58,554 bases of DNA from Polyangiaceae bacterium (GCA_016933275.1 JAFGBI010000363.1:1-58554), one strand, 5' to 3'; counted from the first letter of the stretch, positions 26,528 to 34,828 are shown. Notes: generated by a model from the sequence alone, not told the origin. Program-made: numbers and translations.

Positions 26528-28069
26528 ATGCGACGGTCGGTACTGGTCCTGGTCCTCGGTGCTGTCGTGTCATCGGGTACGGCGCTCGCGCAGGGTGAGC
26601 CCGCGGCACCACGGGTGGGCGACGCTGGCGAGACGGCGGCGACCGCCGAGCCGCCTGCTGCTGGCTCGGACGACGCTGCCAGCACCGCTGCGCCCGCGCC
26701 GCCCACCGAGGGTGCCGCCGACACCACTGCTGTCTCGTCGGAACCGCTCGCGGCGACCGCCGCCGGTGGTTCCACGAAGCCGGCGGGGCGGACGGTGGAG
26801 CCGACCCCAGGGGCACCGAGCTTCTTCCGCCCGATGCAGTTCGAGACGGGGGCTTTCATCGGTCTCCTCTTCATCTCTCCGGACCACAACTTCCACGAGG
26901 AGTCGCAAGAGCACCAGAAGCTTGCCACTGCCTTCACCCTGGGCAAGCGAGAGGGATTCATGTTCCTGCCGTACGCGGGGGTCGAGGTCGAAGGGATGCT
27001 CGGCATCTCGCGCACGGAGGATGATCAGTCCGCGAAGGCCGCGGCGTTGCGGATGCACGCCGTCGGGCAGATCCCGTTGGGACGAGTCGCCCCGTTCGTG
27101 GTCGTCGGCGGGGGCGGGATGGGGGGTCTGTCCGACAGGATGGGCAACGATCTCGACCCGACCTTCCACTTCGGCGCGGGGGCGAAGATCGGCCTTGGGG
27201 AGCACGGGATCATCCGGGTCGATCTGCGTGACAACGTCTCCCAGAAGAACGACGCCGACCTCGGCGCCGGGACGCACCATTTCGAGCTCGCGGTCGGCCT
27301 GTCGCTGCCGGTGCGGTTCAAGAAGGCTCCCCTCCCCGAGCCCGTACCTCTGCCGGATGCCGATGGCGACGGAGTGCCGGACACGTGCGACCATTGTCCC
27401 GACGAGGGGGGTATTCCCCCGACGGGGTGCATGCCCACCGATACGGATGGCGACGATATCATCGACGAGGTCGACCGGTGCCCCAACCAGCCGGGCGTGG
27501 CGCCGGACGGCTGTCCCGTGGACCCCGATCCCGACGAGGACGGCTTCGAGGGGGAGGCCGATCAATGTCCCAAGGAGGCTGGGGTCGCGCCGGATGGCTG
27601 TCCAGCGCGGGACACCGACCAGGACGGCATCTTCGATCCGGATGATCGTTGCCCGAAGGAGCCGGAAACCCTGAACGGGATTGACGACAAGGATGGTTGC
27701 CCGGACGAGGTGCCCAGAGAGGTCCAGGAGTTTACAGGCGTTCTCCAGGGGATCGAGTTCGACCTCGGCAAGGCCACCATTCGTCCACGGTCGCACCCGA
27801 TTCTGGACAAGGCCGTCAGGGTTCTCACCGACTACCCCACGCTCCGGATCCGCATCCTCGGGCACACGGACAACCTCGGCACTCGAGAGAAGAACCTGGC
27901 CCTCTCCGCAGACCGGGCGGAGAGCGTGAAGGCGTACTTCGTGGAAAAGGGCGTGGATTCGAATCGCGTGGAGACGGCCGGACGCGGGCCAGACCAGCCC
28001 CTCGTCAGTAACGACAACGAGCAGGGGCGCCAGAAGAACCGCCGGATCGAGATTGAGCTCCTGAGATAG
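26528..28069 (+). CDS. OmpA-family outer-membrane protein with thrombospondin type 3 repeats
   Basis: The 513-residue precursor has a signal peptide (TALAQ), an Ala/Pro/Thr-rich linker to ~95, and a beta-barrel domain (~97-275; FETGAFIGLLFISPDHNF, GAGAKIGLGEHGIIRVDLRD). Calcium-binding type 3 repeats follow at ~278-400 (DADGDGVPDTCDHCP, DTDGDDIIDEVDRCP, DPDEDGFEGEADQCP, DTDQDGIFDPDDRCP). A C-terminal OmpA peptidoglycan-binding domain completes it (IEFDLGKATIRPRSHPILD, GHTDNLGTREKNLALSADRA, NRRIEIELL). It should link the outer membrane to the wall. The ATG at 26528 is chosen for the signal peptide and AAAGGTG upstream. Confidence 0.92.
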   Translation: MRRSVLVLVLGAVVSSGTALAQGEPAAPRVGDAGETAATAEPPAAGSDDAASTAAPAPPTEGAADTTAVSSEPLAATAAGGSTKPAGRTVEPTPGAPSFFRPMQFETGAFIGLLFISPDHNFHEESQEHQKLATAFTLGKREGFMFLPYAGVEVEGMLGISRTEDDQSAKAAALRMHAVGQIPLGRVAPFVVVGGGGMGGLSDRMGNDLDPTFHFGAGAKIGLGEHGIIRVDLRDNVSQKNDADLGAGTHHFELAVGLSLPVRFKKAPLPEPVPLPDADGDGVPDTCDHCPDEGGIPPTGCMPTDTDGDDIIDEVDRCPNQPGVAPDGCPVDPDPDEDGFEGEADQCPKEAGVAPDGCPARDTDQDGIFDPDDRCPKEPETLNGIDDKDGCPDEVPREVQEFTGVLQGIEFDLGKATIRPRSHPILDKAVRVLTDYPTLRIRILGHTDNLGTREKNLALSADRAESVKAYFVEKGVDSNRVETAGRGPDQPLVSNDNEQGRQKNRRIEIELLR

Positions 28070-28175
28070 GTGGGTAAGACTAGCTTCGTCACCGGCTGGG
28101 TGAGGCCTGGGGGCTCGAAATCGAGTAGGCTTGGATGGGCGGCACGGAACGACGGGCGGCCGAGGGTGAGAAGGT

Positions 28176-28661
28176 ATGGCGGTGCGGGGTGAGCGCGACG
28201 ACGCCAGGGCGGGGAGCGTAGCCCAGTCATCGCATCGGATCGCTTGGGAGCGACAGCGTGCATCGTCGACGCCCGCGTCGCGACGGTCCGCTCCCCGGGC
28301 GACCGTGCGCGTACATCGCAGGCACCCCGTCGAGATCGTCATCGAGCTTCGCGACGACGCACGCCACCAGACTGCCTCTACCGAGAACCTCTCCGTGGGC
28401 GGGGTGTTCATTGCCACGCAGGGCGAGCGGCCGGAGGTCGGCTCCGAGGTGGAGCTGTCCCTCGAACTGCCGGGGGTGGCGACACCGATGCACTGCGTGG
28501 GGCGGGTCGCCTGGCACCGAGAACGGTCACCCAAGAGCGACGCACCTCCGGGGATGGGGGTGGAATTCGAGGGGCTTGGAGAGAGCGAGATCGCGATCCT
28601 TCGCCAGTTTCTGCTCTACGGGGAATCGCGCCGAACCCCGCCCCCGGAGGACGGGGCGTAG
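28176..28661 (+). CDS. PilZ-domain (c-di-GMP-binding) protein
   Basis: The 161-residue protein has a basic, probably disordered first 45 residues and a PilZ domain at ~47-150. The c-di-GMP-binding Arg-rich motif HRRHPVEI and the N-x-S-x2-G motif NLSVGG are present, so binding is likely. It ends FLLYGESRRTP. Ribosome site GAGAAGG lies directly before the ATG. Its target is unknown. Its TAG stop (28659-28661) is also the first three bases of the repeat extension TAGAGCAGC. Confidence 0.82.
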   Translation: MAVRGERDDARAGSVAQSSHRIAWERQRASSTPASRRSAPRATVRVHRRHPVEIVIELRDDARHQTASTENLSVGGVFIATQGERPEVGSEVELSLELPGVATPMHCVGRVAWHRERSPKSDAPPGMGVEFEGLGESEIAILRQFLLYGESRRTPPPEDGA

Positions 28662-28701
28662 AGCAGCATACAGGTTGATTGCTGCGTCCAATCAATGACC
28701 T
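28659..28701 (-). repeat. Extension module of palindromic repeat copy B
   Basis: TAGAGCAGCATACAGGTTG followed by ATTGCTGCGTCCAATCAATG is a second short palindromic module (GATTG/CAATC arms) joined to copy B. The same module is found next to copies C (49562-49594) and E (58434-58475). A more diverged version (AACGATCAGGTTGGTTGCT) lies on the other side of copy B at 28821-28840. Confidence 0.65.
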
Positions 28702-28815
28702 AGAGCACCAAACCGGCAGCAGACCTCACCAGAGGCAGCGCTGGAAACGCGTCCTCGCCTCGCATGGGCGCGTTCTCAGCGCTGCCGTTGCTGTCGGCAA
28801 CCTGATCGGTGCTCT
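28702..28815 (-). repeat. Structured palindromic repeat, copy B
   Basis: Full copy, inverted relative to copy A. Ends are AGAGCACC and GGTGCTCT, each flanked by CTAG-type sequence. The central stem is GGCAGCGCTGGAAACGCGTC against GCGCGTTCTCAGCGCTGCC, with loop CTCGCCTCGCAT (ATGCGAGGCGAG on the minus strand). It sits between the convergent PilZ and Gfo/Idh/MocA genes. Confidence 0.88.
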
Positions 28816-28886
28816 AGGGCAACGATCAGGTTGGTTGCTCCGTCATTTCCAGGCAATGGGCCGCCGTGGCCGGAACCCGACAGGCC

Positions 28887-28941
28887 ATCAGCGGTCAGCG
28901 GTCAGGCAGGACGCGGTGAAGCCGATGGCCGATGGCCGACT
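28887..28941 (-). repeat. Heptad tandem repeats
   Basis: ATCAGCG-GTCAGCG-GTCAG (28887-28905) is the inverted form of the heptads at 222-249, preceded by the same CAGGCC flank. Two exact units GCCGATG and a partial third follow at 28921-28940. Confidence 0.55.
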
Positions 28942-29062
28942 CGAGCTCAGCGAGTTCTTCCCCTCAGGAACGTGACCGGGGTTGGCAATCCAGGCGCCGT
29001 CCACTCCGCGGGACGCCGGCGACGCCGGTCCCGCGCCCCTGGCACCCAATGGCCTGGCCGGG

Positions 29063-29115
29063 GACGCGCTCCTCCCAGCGCTGTCGGGGTCGTCGGCAAC
29101 CCGATCGGTGCTCGA
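29063..29115 (-). repeat. Decayed half copy of the palindromic repeat
   Basis: GACGCGCTCCTCCCAGCGCTG followed by GTCGGCAACCCGATCGGTGCTCGAG matches one half of copy B (one central arm, the GTTGC hairpin and one end). The other arm and the loop are absent. It lies in the same convergent gap (28662-29171) as copy B; nothing else in that gap looks like a gene. Confidence 0.6.
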
Positions 29116-29171
29116 GCGGCCCATCCAACCGGGAAGCAGCCAAGCCGATCGGTTGCCAAGGTGCGGTCCGA

Positions 29172-30101
29172 CTACCCCAAGGCGACCGACGCCGACGCGC
29201 CGCCATCCGCCGCGGCTCCGAGCCAGCGGACGACTTCGAGCCCCGTAGCGACCTCGCAACGTGGTGGGAGCCTCCCGGTGCGGCAGGCCTCGACGAATGC
29301 GTGCGCCTGCACGTCGAGGGGTAACGGGCATGCATCGAAGACCATCGGACGGTTGGGAACGCTTGAATTCGGCTGAACCCAGAGCCTCGGACCTTGGACG
29401 CCATCCTCGACCAACGCCGTCGCGCGCATGCCCACCAACCGGAGTTCGCGCACCCTTCGGGGAGCCGCAAACGCCACCTCGACTTCGGCGCTCGCTCCGT
29501 TCGCGAACGCCAGATGCGCTCGCCGGAAGGATCCGTCTCTTCGCAGCCGCACGTGTGTTGGCGTGCCCGCGAATCGCAGACACAGCCCGAGGTCGTGCGG
29601 CGCCAGGGTCCACCAGGGATCGTCGCGGGTGACGCGAGTGGCGAGCCGTCGCGACTGGATGTGAACGAGATCGCCCAACGCACCCTCGTCGACGAGCCGG
29701 GTGAGGGCGTTGATCGCTGGGTGGTGCTCGAGCAGATGCCCCATCATCGCCACGCCGCAGGAAGTAGCGGCGGCGCGGACGACCCGCTCGGCATCCGTGA
29801 CAGCGAAGGCAAGTGGCTTCTCCACGAGCACGTGCCGGCCTGCACGCAGGATGTGCTCTGCCAGGTCCGCGTGCGTATTCGATGGGGTGGCGAGCACGAT
29901 AGCGTCGACATCGGTTCGGCCGAGGAGGGCCGTGACGCTCGGCTCGAGGGCGACCTCCGGAGCGCCGTGGGAACGCAACCGAACCGGATCCGGATCCGCG
30001 AGGGCGGTGACCCGAGCCCCCGGCGCACGGGCGAACGCTCGGTGCTGAGCCGGACCCCAGCGTCCCAGCCCCGCGATGGCAATGCGCAGATCGGATACCA
30101 A
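29172..30101 (-). CDS. Gfo/Idh/MocA-family NAD(P)-dependent oxidoreductase
   Basis: The 309-residue protein has an N-terminal Rossmann fold with a dinucleotide-binding GLGRWG motif at ~11-16. It also has the family's catalytic block VLVEKPLAFAV, and ATPSNTHADLAEHIL between them. The C-terminal domain includes GALGDLVHIQSRRL. Such enzymes oxidise or reduce sugars, inositols or nucleotide sugars. The protein is shorter than the usual 330-380, mainly in the C-terminal domain. The start appears to be a TTG without a good ribosome site, so it is uncertain. A hexapeptide acyltransferase 2.4 kb away could act in the same nucleotide-sugar pathway (as in WbpB/WbpD sets), but the genes are on opposite strands. 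Confidence 0.8.
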   Translation of the reverse strand: MVSDLRIAIAGLGRWGPAQHRAFARAPGARVTALADPDPVRLRSHGAPEVALEPSVTALLGRTDVDAIVLATPSNTHADLAEHILRAGRHVLVEKPLAFAVTDAERVVRAAATSCGVAMMGHLLEHHPAINALTRLVDEGALGDLVHIQSRRLATRVTRDDPWWTLAPHDLGLCLRFAGTPTHVRLRRDGSFRRAHLAFANGASAEVEVAFAAPRRVRELRLVGMRATALVEDGVQGPRLWVQPNSSVPNRPMVFDACPLPLDVQAHAFVEACRTGRLPPRCEVATGLEVVRWLGAAADGGASASVALG

Positions 30102-30266
30102 GGGAGGTGGGCCCTTCTAGCCCGAGTCTTCGTCGCGCGCGACGGACTTGCGAAGAGGGTCGGACCGCGACAGGGAAAGCTGCGCATCGGGAGGGTGGCC
30201 GGCGGGGCGGTGGTGTCGAGCGAGGCGGCCAGCGCCGGGGTGGGGGGGCGTAAGGGCAGGTGGTGG

Positions 30267-31175
30267 ATGGCCTGTCCCGTCGAGTTGCGACCCGGCTCCG
30301 ACTGTTCGAGCATCGCCAGGGTGAGCACGGTTCCCGTCGCGGTTCAAGCCGCGGTGCTGGCGCTCCTGGAGCGCGAGCACGGGGTTGGCCCTCGCGACGG
30401 GCGCTGCGCACCCTGGCTCGATGATCGCCTGCGGCGGTCCATCGAAGCGATGGCCGGGGCACGGGGCTGTGAGCTCGCGGAGGTCCCGCGGCTCCTCGCC
30501 GAGGACCGAGCCGCGCTCGCCGCCGTCGCGGACGACCTTCGCGTCGGAGAGACGGGTTTCTATCGGGACACCACGCAATGGGACGCGCTCCGGGGGTGGC
30601 TGCAGTCGGGGTTGCCGGCGAACCATGGGTCGGGGGGCCCATCCCCGGGTGGACCGGGACGCGCGCGGCGGATTCGGGGGTTGTCGGTAGGCTGTTCCAC
30701 CGGGGAGGAGGCGTACACGCTGGCGATGGTGCTCGAGGAGGCGCGGGTATCGGGCGTCATTGTCGGCTGGTCCGTCGTGGGCGTCGACCGCAGCGCCGAC
30801 GCGCTCCGGGTAGCGCGACTCGGCGAGTATGCGACCCCCCGAACGCGACCGCTACCCGCGGAGCTCGCGGCCTCGGGGCTCGAGGTTGCGGGTGGAACGG
30901 CCAGGGTCCGCGAGGCCGTTCGCCGTGGGACGAGATTCGTGGAGCGGGACGCGACCCGCGGGCTTCCACCGGGCACCTACGAGATCGTCATCTGCAAGAA
31001 CGTCCTCATCTACTTCGGGGACGCGAGCGGAGACAAGCTCGTGGACCATTTGGTGCGGGTCCTCGCCCCCGGCGGCATGCTGCTCGTCGCCCGGAGCGAG
31101 GTGCCTCGGCTGCGGGCCCTCGGCGTTCGACCGAGGGAGCTCGGGTCAGGGATCACCGCATTCGGTGGCTACTGA
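30267..31175 (+). CDS. CheR-type chemoreceptor glutamate methyltransferase
   Basis: The 302-residue protein has the helical CheR N-terminal domain (DDLRVGETGFYRDTTQWDAL) and a SAM-binding domain with motif I (LSVGCSTGEEAYTLAM), VVGVDRSADALRVAR, and EIVICKNVLIYF. Known reaction: methylation of glutamates on chemoreceptors with SAM. No receptor, CheA or CheB is present in the window; a CheW gene lies 2 kb away on the other strand. The open frame runs back to 29394 through the divergent gene; ATG at 30267 (after AAGGGCAGG) is preferred, with GTG at 30321 as alternative. 50 bp before thiG. Confidence 0.85.
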   Translation: MACPVELRPGSDCSSIARVSTVPVAVQAAVLALLEREHGVGPRDGRCAPWLDDRLRRSIEAMAGARGCELAEVPRLLAEDRAALAAVADDLRVGETGFYRDTTQWDALRGWLQSGLPANHGSGGPSPGGPGRARRIRGLSVGCSTGEEAYTLAMVLEEARVSGVIVGWSVVGVDRSADALRVARLGEYATPRTRPLPAELAASGLEVAGGTARVREAVRRGTRFVERDATRGLPPGTYEIVICKNVLIYFGDASGDKLVDHLVRVLAPGGMLLVARSEVPRLRALGVRPRELGSGITAFGGY

Positions 31176-31225
31176 CGGCAAGGCCACTTGCCGGGAGCGG
31201 AAGGCGGGGGTAAGGGCCGCGGACC

Positions 31226-32005
31226 ATGGCGGCCGATGACCCTCTCCGGATTGGCGATCACGAGTTCTCTTCGCGGCTCTTCGTGGGCACGGGCAAGTAC
31301 CGCGACGTGGCCGAGACCCGCGCGGCGCTCGAGGCGTCCGGCGCCGAGGTGGTGACGGTGGCGCTCCGGCGCGTGAACCTCGAGGACCGTGGCACTGGAT
31401 CGATGATGGAGCTCGTGACGAGCGGCCGCTGGACCATCTTGCCCAACACCGCGGGGTGTTTCACGGCCGACGAAGCCGTGCGAACCCTTCGCCTGGCACG
31501 CGAGCTCGGTATCGCGGACCTCGTCAAGCTGGAGGTCATCGGTGATCCCAAGACCCTCTATCCGGACAATGAACAAACCCTCGAGGCAGCCAAGATCCTG
31601 GTAAAGGAGGGGTTCGTCGTGCTCCCCTACACGATCGACGATCCGATCGTATGCCGCAAGCTCGAGGACATCGGGTGCGCGGCCGTGATGCCACTCGCCG
31701 CGCCGATCGGGTCCGGGCTGGGGATCCGGAACCCATACAACCTTCGGATCATCATCGAGCAGGCGAAGGTGCCGGTGATCGTGGATGCCGGCGTGGGCAC
31801 GGCCAGTGACGCTGCGGTCGCGATGGAGCTCGGGTGCGACGGCGTCCTGATGAACACAGCGATCGCACACGCGAAGGACCCGGTGCTGATGGCCACGGCG
31901 ATGCGGGGCGCGGTGGTTGCTGGCCGGCAGGCCTTTCGTGCCGGACGGATGCCTCGGCGGCTCCACGCCGCGGCCTCGAGTCCGCTCAGCGGACTCATCG
32001 AATGA
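31226..32005 (+). CDS. thiG: Thiazole synthase ThiG
   Basis: The 259-residue protein is a (beta/alpha)8 barrel with family landmarks: [12 protein letters not shown], the Schiff-base lysine K101 in [47 protein letters not shown] and [21 protein letters not shown]. It makes the thiazole phosphate half of thiamine from deoxyxylulose phosphate, dehydroglycine and ThiS thiocarboxylate. No thiS, thiO, thiH or thiF is adjacent, and no TPP riboswitch is seen in the 50 bp before it. thiE lies 2 kb downstream on the same strand, separated by other genes. Confidence 0.95.
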   Translation: MAADDPLRIGDHEFSSRLFVGTGKYRDVAETRAALEASGAEVVTVALRRVNLEDRGTGSMMELVTSGRWTILPNTAGCFTADEAVRTLRLARELGIADLVKLEVIGDPKTLYPDNEQTLEAAKILVKEGFVVLPYTIDDPIVCRKLEDIGCAAVMPLAAPIGSGLGIRNPYNLRIIIEQAKVPVIVDAGVGTASDAAVAMELGCDGVLMNTAIAHAKDPVLMATAMRGAVVAGRQAFRAGRMPRRLHAAASSPLSGLIE

Positions 32006-32093
32006 GCGTGGAGGGGGAGTTCGCGGCTGGGCCGCACCCGAGCGTTGCCCGGCCCGGGCCAGACTGGGGAGAGACGAGGTCGCGAGCGGCGGC

Positions 32094-32480
32094 ATGAGCG
32101 GGGTGTTCCTCCACGTCCTCCCTGCGGTCGCCTATGCGGCGGGCATCCTCGTCATCGGTACGGCGAGCACCGATGGCCTGCCGAACCCCCAGATGAACGA
32201 CAAGACCCTCCACTTCATCTCGTTCGGCGTGATGGTGGTCCTCGTCCTCCGGGCGGCGCGCTTTCTCGCCCCGCGACGCCCGTTCGGCGCGCAGCTCCTG
32301 CTGGCGAGCACCGTCTCGATGGGAGTCGGGGTGCTGCTGGAGTTGCTTCAGGCGTTGTCCCCGACCCGCACGCCGGAGGCGGGGGACCTCCTGGCCGACC
32401 TCCTGGGAGTCGTGGGGGCGGCTGCCGGGGCCCACCTGGCGGTTCGGTGGCTGGGCAGCCGGAGCGCTGTCGATCCATGA
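32094..32480 (+). CDS. VanZ-like membrane protein
   Basis: The 128-residue protein has four membrane segments and the VanZ pattern: NDKTLHFISFGVMVVLVL after the first segment (LHF box) and VLLELLQALSPTRTPEAGDLLADLLGVVGA (E-x2-Q and D-x3-N/D boxes). The wider family includes the teicoplanin-resistance protein VanZ, but most members have no known role and act in the envelope. ATG at 32094; its stop overlaps the start of the next gene (ATGA). Confidence 0.8.
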   Translation: MSGVFLHVLPAVAYAAGILVIGTASTDGLPNPQMNDKTLHFISFGVMVVLVLRAARFLAPRRPFGAQLLLASTVSMGVGVLLELLQALSPTRTPEAGDLLADLLGVVGAAAGAHLAVRWLGSRSAVDP

Positions 32481-33085
32481 CGCGCGTTGCCGCTCCCGAC
32501 CTCGTCGAGATCCTGCCCGGCGTGTTGGCGCACCCCAGCGCCGAGGTGGAGTTCCCGGCGACCGTCGGGGAGGGAACGCGGATCTGGCGGTACAGCCACG
32601 TGATGAGCGGGGCGCGGCTGGGACGCGACGTGAGTCTCGGCCAGGGGTGTTTCGTCGCGGCCGGTGCCGTGATCGGCGATCGGGTGCGGGTGCAGAACCA
32701 CGTCAGCGTCTACGCTGGCGTGGTGCTCGAGGATGAGGTGTTCGTCGGTCCCAGCGCGGTCTTCACGAACGTGAAAAACCCCCGGATTGCCCAGCCCCGC
32801 CGCGGCGAGTACCTCACGACGCGCGTGGGCCGAGGGGCGAGCATCGGCGGCAACGCCACGGTGCTGCCCGGGGTGACGATCGGCGAGCACGCCTTCGTTG
32901 GCGCGGGCGCCGTCGTGACGCATGACGTCGTCGCCTATGCTGTCGTCGTCGGTGCTCCGGCGCGTCCGAGCGGCTGGATGAGCGAGGCCGGCGGCCACCT
33001 CGTCTTCGATGACGACGGCGGGGCACGATGCCCAGTCACCGGCGCGCCATACCGGCTCGTCCGCGGTCGGGTCGTGCGGGATTGA
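32477..33085 (+). CDS. Left-handed beta-helix (hexapeptide-repeat) acyltransferase, WbpD/WlbB-like
   Basis: The 202-residue protein has hexapeptide repeats at ~10-160 and the layout of nucleotide-sugar N-acetyltransferases (GTRIWRYSHVMSGARLG, LGQGCFVAAGAVIGDRVRVQNHVSVYAGV, VFVGPSAVFTNVKNPRI, GASIGGNATVLPGVTIGEHAFVGAGAVVTHDV, VGAPAR). The FTN and N-x-R region is typical of the WbpD/WlbB branch, which acetylates 3-amino sugars of UDP-GlcNAc origin. A C-terminal segment (residues ~165-202) with CPVTGAPYRL is also typical. Co-translated with the VanZ-like gene. Exact substrate is inferred only. Confidence 0.85.
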   Translation: MTRVAAPDLVEILPGVLAHPSAEVEFPATVGEGTRIWRYSHVMSGARLGRDVSLGQGCFVAAGAVIGDRVRVQNHVSVYAGVVLEDEVFVGPSAVFTNVKNPRIAQPRRGEYLTTRVGRGASIGGNATVLPGVTIGEHAFVGAGAVVTHDVVAYAVVVGAPARPSGWMSEAGGHLVFDDDGGARCPVTGAPYRLVRGRVVRD

Positions 33086-33088
33086 AAC

Positions 33089-33107
33089 CCACCCGGCTAC
33101 CGGGTGG
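33089..33107. terminator. Bidirectional hairpin between convergent acyltransferase and cheW genes
   Basis: CCACCCGG pairs perfectly with CCGGGTGG around a three-base loop CTA. The loop CTA (33097-33099) is the TAG stop codon of cheW on the minus strand. The plus-strand gene stops only 4 bp before it. No T-run; likely a shared transcript end. Confidence 0.55.
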
Positions 33108-33690
33108 CGTCGCGGGTGGCGAAGGGGACGATGGCGGGGGAGTCGAGGACGGCCGTGACGCTGAGGACTGCGCAGGGAGGGGAGGTCGGGATGATGCCGC
33201 TGACGTAGCTCCGGGCAGGCTCCGTCAGCGTCGCAGGGACGGCCCCCAGTCCACTGGCGGGGAAGTCACGGAGCCCCCGCAGCTCGGCCACGCAGAATCC
33301 CGCTCGGCGTTGCGCCCCGGCGCGTTCGCGCACGACCACGATCCGCGCGTCGGTCGCCCCTTCGATCCGCGGGGCGCCGCCGAGCAGAAGACCGAGATCG
33401 AGCACTGGCAAGACATCGCCGCGGAGGTTCGTCACCCCAGCGATAACATCGGGAGCGTGAAACACCCGGGTGAGCGGCCGTATCCCGATCACCTCCTGGA
33501 CCTCGTCCACGGGGAGACCGTAGAGCGCGCTCGCCACGGTGATCGCGATGCACCGCTCACCGGCGGCGGTCACGCAGAACCCGCCTTTCGATCCTGGTCC
33601 GCGGGCCCCGCGCCGACACTCACGGATGCAGCGGTCCAATCGCCCTTGGTCATCGAGGACGGTTTTTCGCCACTGGTCCGGCCGTGTCAA
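33097..33690 (-). CDS. CheW-like chemotaxis coupling protein
   Basis: The 197-residue protein has an N-terminal extension of ~45 residues with the Cys-containing segment RLDRCIRECRRG, then a CheW beta-barrel fold: ITVASALYGLPVDEVQEVIG, HAPDVIAGVTNLRGDVLPVLDLGLLLG. CheW domains couple receptors to the CheA kinase. The N-terminal Cys-rich extension is not part of the standard domain. The start appears to be TTG at 33690 and overlaps the start region of the divergent plus-strand gene's open frame. It lies amid metabolic genes, away from any full chemotaxis cluster. Confidence 0.82.
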   Translation of the reverse strand: MTRPDQWRKTVLDDQGRLDRCIRECRRGARGPGSKGGFCVTAAGERCIAITVASALYGLPVDEVQEVIGIRPLTRVFHAPDVIAGVTNLRGDVLPVLDLGLLLGGAPRIEGATDARIVVVRERAGAQRRAGFCVAELRGLRDFPASGLGAVPATLTEPARSYVSGIIPTSPPCAVLSVTAVLDSPAIVPFATRDATR

Positions 33691-33776
33691 GCGTTCGACG
33701 GAGCGACCCGGGCCAGCCGCCGGATATCGACGCCCGCGAGCTTGCCGACCGTCCCCCCGTTTGCGAGCCTTCCCCC

Positions 33777-34052
33777 ATGCGCGCCGCCGTCCTCGCTGCC
33801 TTCCTCGCCGCCCTGGCCGCGCCCATGCAGTGCGAACGCCCAGCGGATCCGGAGCTCCGGCGGGAAGAGACGCCCGACGAGGCGTTGCACGGGCTCGCGG
33901 AACGATTCGCGGCCGAGGGGGACGCCCCTGCTCGGCTGACGACCCTCACCTACCTCGTCGAACGGTATCCCAACAGCCGCTTCGCACCCCAGGCACGTGA
34001 GGAACTCGCCAAGGAGAAGGCAGCGAGGAGCGCTGGAGCACCCGCGCCGTGA
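33777..34052 (+). CDS. Small secreted protein with one TPR-like helical pair
   Basis: A 91-residue precursor with an N-terminal hydrophobic segment (RAAVLAAFLAALAAPMQC). Cys 18 follows Gln, so it is not a canonical lipobox; it may be a secreted protein or a poorly matching lipoprotein. Residues 40-80 resemble a TPR-type unit (TTLTYLVERYPNSRFAPQAREELAKEK in outline), as in YbgF-like periplasmic proteins. Its stop overlaps the GTG start of thiE (GTGA). Function unknown. Confidence 0.6.
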   Translation: MRAAVLAAFLAALAAPMQCERPADPELRREETPDEALHGLAERFAAEGDAPARLTTLTYLVERYPNSRFAPQAREELAKEKAARSAGAPAP

Positions 34053-34717
34053 CCCCGCCGAAGGACGACCGGTTCGCGCCGCCCGAGGCGGCTCTGGTGA
34101 GACCTCGGCTCATCGTCATCACCGACACCACCGTCGTCTCGGCGGAGCGGATCCTGACCCGAGTGGAGGCGCTGGTGTCGCGGTCCTGCCCGCACACGAT
34201 CATGGTCGAGCTCCGGGATCGGGAGCTCCCGGTCCGCTCCCGCGCCGCTCTCGGGCTGCGCCTACGGGAGTTGACTCGCGCCCACGAGCAGTGGTTCGCG
34301 GTGAACGACCGGATCGATCTCGCGCGCCTCCTCGGCGCCGACGGCCTCCACCTCGGGGAGCAGAGCGTTCCGGTGGCCGAAGCCCGGAGGCTATGGGGGG
34401 CTGGGTTCATCTCGCGTGCCTGTCACGATCCGGAGCAAGCGACCCCGAACGGCGCGGATGCGGTCGTTCTTTCTCCGGTCGTTGCGCCGCGCAAGGGCAA
34501 TCCTGCCCTCGGTCTCGAGGCGTTGGCTCGGGCGCGGCACCATGTGCAAGGCGCACTCCTGGTGGCGCTCGGCGGCGTCGGGGGCGATTCGGCCGCCGCT
34601 TGTCTCGCCGCGGGAGCCGGCGCCGTCGCGGCGATCGGCGCCGCGATCGGTGGGGACGACCCTGCCCCGTTGCTCGCGGCGGTGGGCGCGATCGATGGAC
34701 CGGCTCGCGCAGATTAG
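34049..34717 (+). CDS. thiE: Thiamine phosphate synthase ThiE
   Basis: The 222-residue barrel protein carries ThiE landmarks: RPRLIVITDTT, VELRDRELPVRSRAAL, FAVNDRIDLARLLGADGLHLGEQS, ADAVVLSPVVAPRKGNPALG, and VALGGVGGDSAAACLAAGAGAVAAIGA for phosphate binding. It joins the pyrimidine and thiazole halves to make thiamine phosphate. GTG start overlapping the preceding small gene. The ~18-residue N-terminal extension is Pro-rich. ThiG is 2 kb upstream. The expected ThiE block SCH is present as SRACHD. Confidence 0.88.
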   Translation: MTPPKDDRFAPPEAALVRPRLIVITDTTVVSAERILTRVEALVSRSCPHTIMVELRDRELPVRSRAALGLRLRELTRAHEQWFAVNDRIDLARLLGADGLHLGEQSVPVAEARRLWGAGFISRACHDPEQATPNGADAVVLSPVVAPRKGNPALGLEALARARHHVQGALLVALGGVGGDSAAACLAAGAGAVAAIGAAIGGDDPAPLLAAVGAIDGPARAD

Positions 34718-34828
34718 GTAGTTTGCCCCAGGTGTGTGTCAGCACCACGGGTTCTGGGCCGACGAGGTTCGGCGCACGATTCCCATCCGCAAAACCCCCC
34801 GCAGGGGTGGTAGGCTCCGCGCCGGTTC

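Noticed and set aside
28090..28130. GGGCTCGAAATCGAG resembling a T-arm of a tRNA
   Set aside because: No acceptor or anticodon arm can be drawn around it; no tRNA was found anywhere in the window.
29394..30266. Upstream extension of the CheR frame
   Set aside because: It would run antisense through the Gfo/Idh/MocA gene; the CheR domain begins after 30267.
31176..31225. Possible TPP riboswitch before thiG
   Set aside because: The gap is only 50 bases and no THI-box sequence was recognised there or before thiE.
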